This document shows, one piece after another, positions 7,139 to 8,302 of a stretch of 8,302 nt of DNA. Position numbers and translations under genes: made by a program. Below the pieces are notes generated by a model. It made no database searches and was not told the origin of the DNA. It saw nothing but the letters and a program-made list of their open reading frames with translations. Origin of the DNA: Acidobacteriota bacterium (GTDB taxonomy: Bacteria > Acidobacteriota > Terriglobia > UBA7540); contig JAJXZM010000570.1 of assembly GCA_021780055.1 (NCBI GenBank), forward strand, positions 1 to 8,302, in the 5' to 3' direction. Each line of letters begins with the position of its first letter. The first letter of the stretch is position 1.

Positions 7139-7603
7139 ATGCTTGTCTGGATCCAATTCCTGATCTGCACCGTCGTAATCGTATACGGAGGGTCGCGCCT
7201 TTCCCACTATGGGGATGTGATCGCGGAGAAGACGGGGATGGGAAGGACGTGGATCGGTGTTGTCCTGATGGCCTCGGCGACTTCATTGCCGGAAGTTGTC
7301 GTGTGCAAGGCCGCACTTCGAATGGGCGCTGTGGACCTGGCGGTCGGCAACGTCCTGGGAAGCAACCTCTTTAACCTGCTGATTCTGGCAATCGACGACG
7401 TATTTTTCTTAAAGGGGCCTCTGTTGTCGTTTGTTTCCCCCACGCACGCGTTGACGGCGTGCGCGGCGATGATCATGACCGCCATCAGCATGATCGCCCT
7501 TGTGTATCGTTCCAAGAAAAGGATACTGGCCTATTCCTGGGACTCGATCGGTGTGTTTCGCGTTTATTCCACAACTGTTCTTTTGCTCTTCCTGAAGCGC
7601 TAA
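7139..7603 (+). CDS. Single-repeat (half-length) Na+/Ca2+ exchanger-family protein
   Basis: 154 residues, about half the roughly 300-350 usual for this family. It starts with ATG directly after the ATPase stop (TAGATG), with GAAGG eight bases upstream, so translation is probably coupled. About five membrane segments fit: 1-19, 37-57, 68-88, 103-123 and 134-152. One exchanger alpha-repeat is present: SATSLPE (46-52) followed by GNVLGSNLFN (70-79) and LAIDD (83-87). Full-length members have two such repeats in inverted orientation. From memory of full-length relatives, residues 1-50 (YGDVIAEKTGMGRTWIG) look like the start of the first half, while residues from about 53 (GAVDLAVGN, AIDD, WDS) look like the second half. 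This suggests a deletion joining the two repeats at the shared TSLPE motif. It could be a decayed gene or a working homodimer. Family membership is clear; activity and ion are not. Confidence 0.85.
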   Translation: MLVWIQFLICTVVIVYGGSRLSHYGDVIAEKTGMGRTWIGVVLMASATSLPEVVVCKAALRMGAVDLAVGNVLGSNLFNLLILAIDDVFFLKGPLLSFVSPTHALTACAAMIMTAISMIALVYRSKKRILAYSWDSIGVFRVYSTTVLLLFLKR

Positions 7604-7628
7604 CCACGTAATCCAAACCCGTTAAAGC

Positions 7629-7681
7629 GCAGGCTCAAGCCCCCTGCTGACGTTTGCAGAGGGCGAGGCCAGCCTACAAAC
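7629..7681. terminator. Possible bidirectional terminator or intergenic repeat between convergent genes
   Basis: The 99-bp gap between the exchanger gene and the convergent PII gene holds two modest inverted repeats: GCAGG (7629-7633) with CCTGC (7643-7647), and GTTTG (7652-7656) with CAAAC (7677-7681), the latter extended by two further pairs past a mismatch. Neither is followed by a good T-run on either strand, so intrinsic termination is uncertain. Its GC-rich, dyad-containing make-up would also fit a dispersed intergenic repeat. Confidence 0.28.
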
Positions 7682-7702
7682 CTGAAGGATGCCCATGAAA
7701 AA

Positions 7703-8041
7703 TCAAAGGGCTTCGTCGCCGCGCAGGTTGTCGCGGATGCGAATCGCTTCCCTGACCTCCGAGAGAAATATCTTGCCATCACCGATCTTGCCGCTCCGTG
7801 CCGCCTTGACGATGGCATCGACAGCCTGGCCAGCGAGGGCGTCCGGCAACACAACTTCCACCTTCATCTTCGGGAGAAGGTCGACTGTGTATTCGTGGCC
7901 GCGATACATTTCGGTATGGCCCTTCTGCCGCCCGTGGCCATGGACTTCGGAGGCTGTCATTCCCTCTATCCCAATGTCTATTAGAGCCTCTTTGACAGAC
8001 TCGAATTTAGCCGGCTGAATGATCGCTTCGACCTTAGTCAT
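7703..8041 (-). CDS. glnB: PII nitrogen-regulatory signal protein
   Basis: 112 residues, the standard PII length. PII trimers sense 2-oxoglutarate and ATP/ADP and control ammonium transport, glutamine synthetase and related targets by contact through the T-loop. Visible landmarks are the N-terminal KVEAIIQP strand, GMTASEV (27-33), GRQKGH (37-42), a T-loop with Tyr46 and Tyr51 (the uridylylation position in proteobacterial GlnB), Lys58 (LPK), the nucleotide-binding SGKIGDGKIF (83-92), and Arg101/Arg103 near the C-terminus. The T-loop reads YRGHEY, with His where Ala or Ser is usual at residue 49. The ATG at 8041 is chosen because AAGGAG lies seven bases upstream and it gives the canonical N-terminus; an adjacent ATG at 8044 sits only four bases from it. 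The gene is not followed by amtB or glnA here, so glnB versus glnK cannot be settled. It converges on the exchanger gene. Confidence 0.95.
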   Translation of the reverse strand: MTKVEAIIQPAKFESVKEALIDIGIEGMTASEVHGHGRQKGHTEMYRGHEYTVDLLPKMKVEVVLPDALAGQAVDAIVKAARSGKIGDGKIFLSEVREAIRIRDNLRGDEAL

Positions 8042-8302
8042 CATCGTTCTCCTTTTACAACGGCTATCCCCTGAGCGCAGCTGATTACCTGTGGCCCGCA
8101 CCTTCGGTTCCGCCGTCGGGTATTCCCAACGAGGCACTACAATTCGAGTTTCGCCGATCTCGTTGCCTGTAAGAAGCCTCGCCGCATTTCTGACGTGGCG
8201 ATATGGCTCGTCGCATCAGGCCGTTAGTTCGCCCGGGGACACACTAGACCGAGCCAGCGATTTGCCTGAAAGAGCCGAGGCTTTGGTGGCGGCTTCAGTT
8301 TG
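8042..8302. promoter_or_regulatory. Upstream region of the PII gene, no gene seen
   Basis: This stretch holds the ribosome binding site (8049-8054) and should hold the PII promoter. I looked on the minus strand for a sigma-54 pattern (TGGC-N-TTGC type), which often drives nitrogen-control genes, and found none. No convincing -35/-10 pair stands out. The PII frame is open back to an in-frame stop at 8216-8218 but has no ATG with a ribosome binding site there. No RNA gene was recognised. Confidence 0.4.

Noticed and set aside
8042..8215. Open frame extending upstream of the PII start, possibly a fused domain or gene remnant
   Set aside because: PII is complete at 112 residues from 8041 with a strong ribosome binding site. 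The upstream frame has only a GTG without such a site and no recognisable domain. Open frames of this length arise by chance in GC-rich DNA.

Overview
This window looks like chromosomal DNA from a GC-rich soil-type bacterium, most plausibly an acidobacterium. That assignment is an inference. It rests on the overall GC-rich codon use, a long secreted Ig-like protein of a style common in that phylum, and a palindromic intergenic element (30-77) whose arms (ATTCTTCGCT... and ...GCTCAGAAT) resemble repeats I associate with acidobacterial genomes. No rRNA, tRNA, CRISPR array, intact insertion sequence or phage gene was found.

Layout. The left part (122-2584, minus strand) is one 820-residue exported protein of unknown function. 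It has a clean signal peptide, a TTG start behind a strong ribosome binding site, and a series of beta-rich Ig-like modules. A gene-poor kilobase follows (2585-3600). It holds one doubtful small membrane ORF and a strong hairpin terminator with no obvious gene to terminate. Next comes a two-CBS-domain protein (3601-4068, minus), divergent from a type IIA Ca2+-transporting P-type ATPase (4403-7138, plus). The 334-bp gap between them carries a cluster of short palindromes and weak promoter-like sequences. The ATPase stop codon directly abuts the start of a very short sodium/calcium exchanger-family protein (7139-7603, plus; TAGATG). The right end has a convergent PII nitrogen-signal protein (glnB/glnK type, 7703-8041, minus) and 261 bp of upstream DNA with no gene seen.

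How the genes fit together. The ATPase and the exchanger-family protein are almost certainly co-transcribed and translationally coupled, and form a predicted calcium (or other divalent cation) export unit. The CBS protein may sense adenine nucleotides and share control with the ATPase through the divergent region, but this is inferred from position only. The PII gene faces the other way and is probably an independent one-gene unit.

The most interesting item is the 154-residue exchanger protein. It has one alpha-repeat and about five membrane segments, which is half of a normal 10-segment exchanger. By my reading its N-terminal part resembles the first half of full-length relatives and the rest resembles the second half, as if the two alpha-repeats had recombined at the shared TSLPE motif. 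It could be a decayed gene or a functional single-repeat, dual-topology homodimer.
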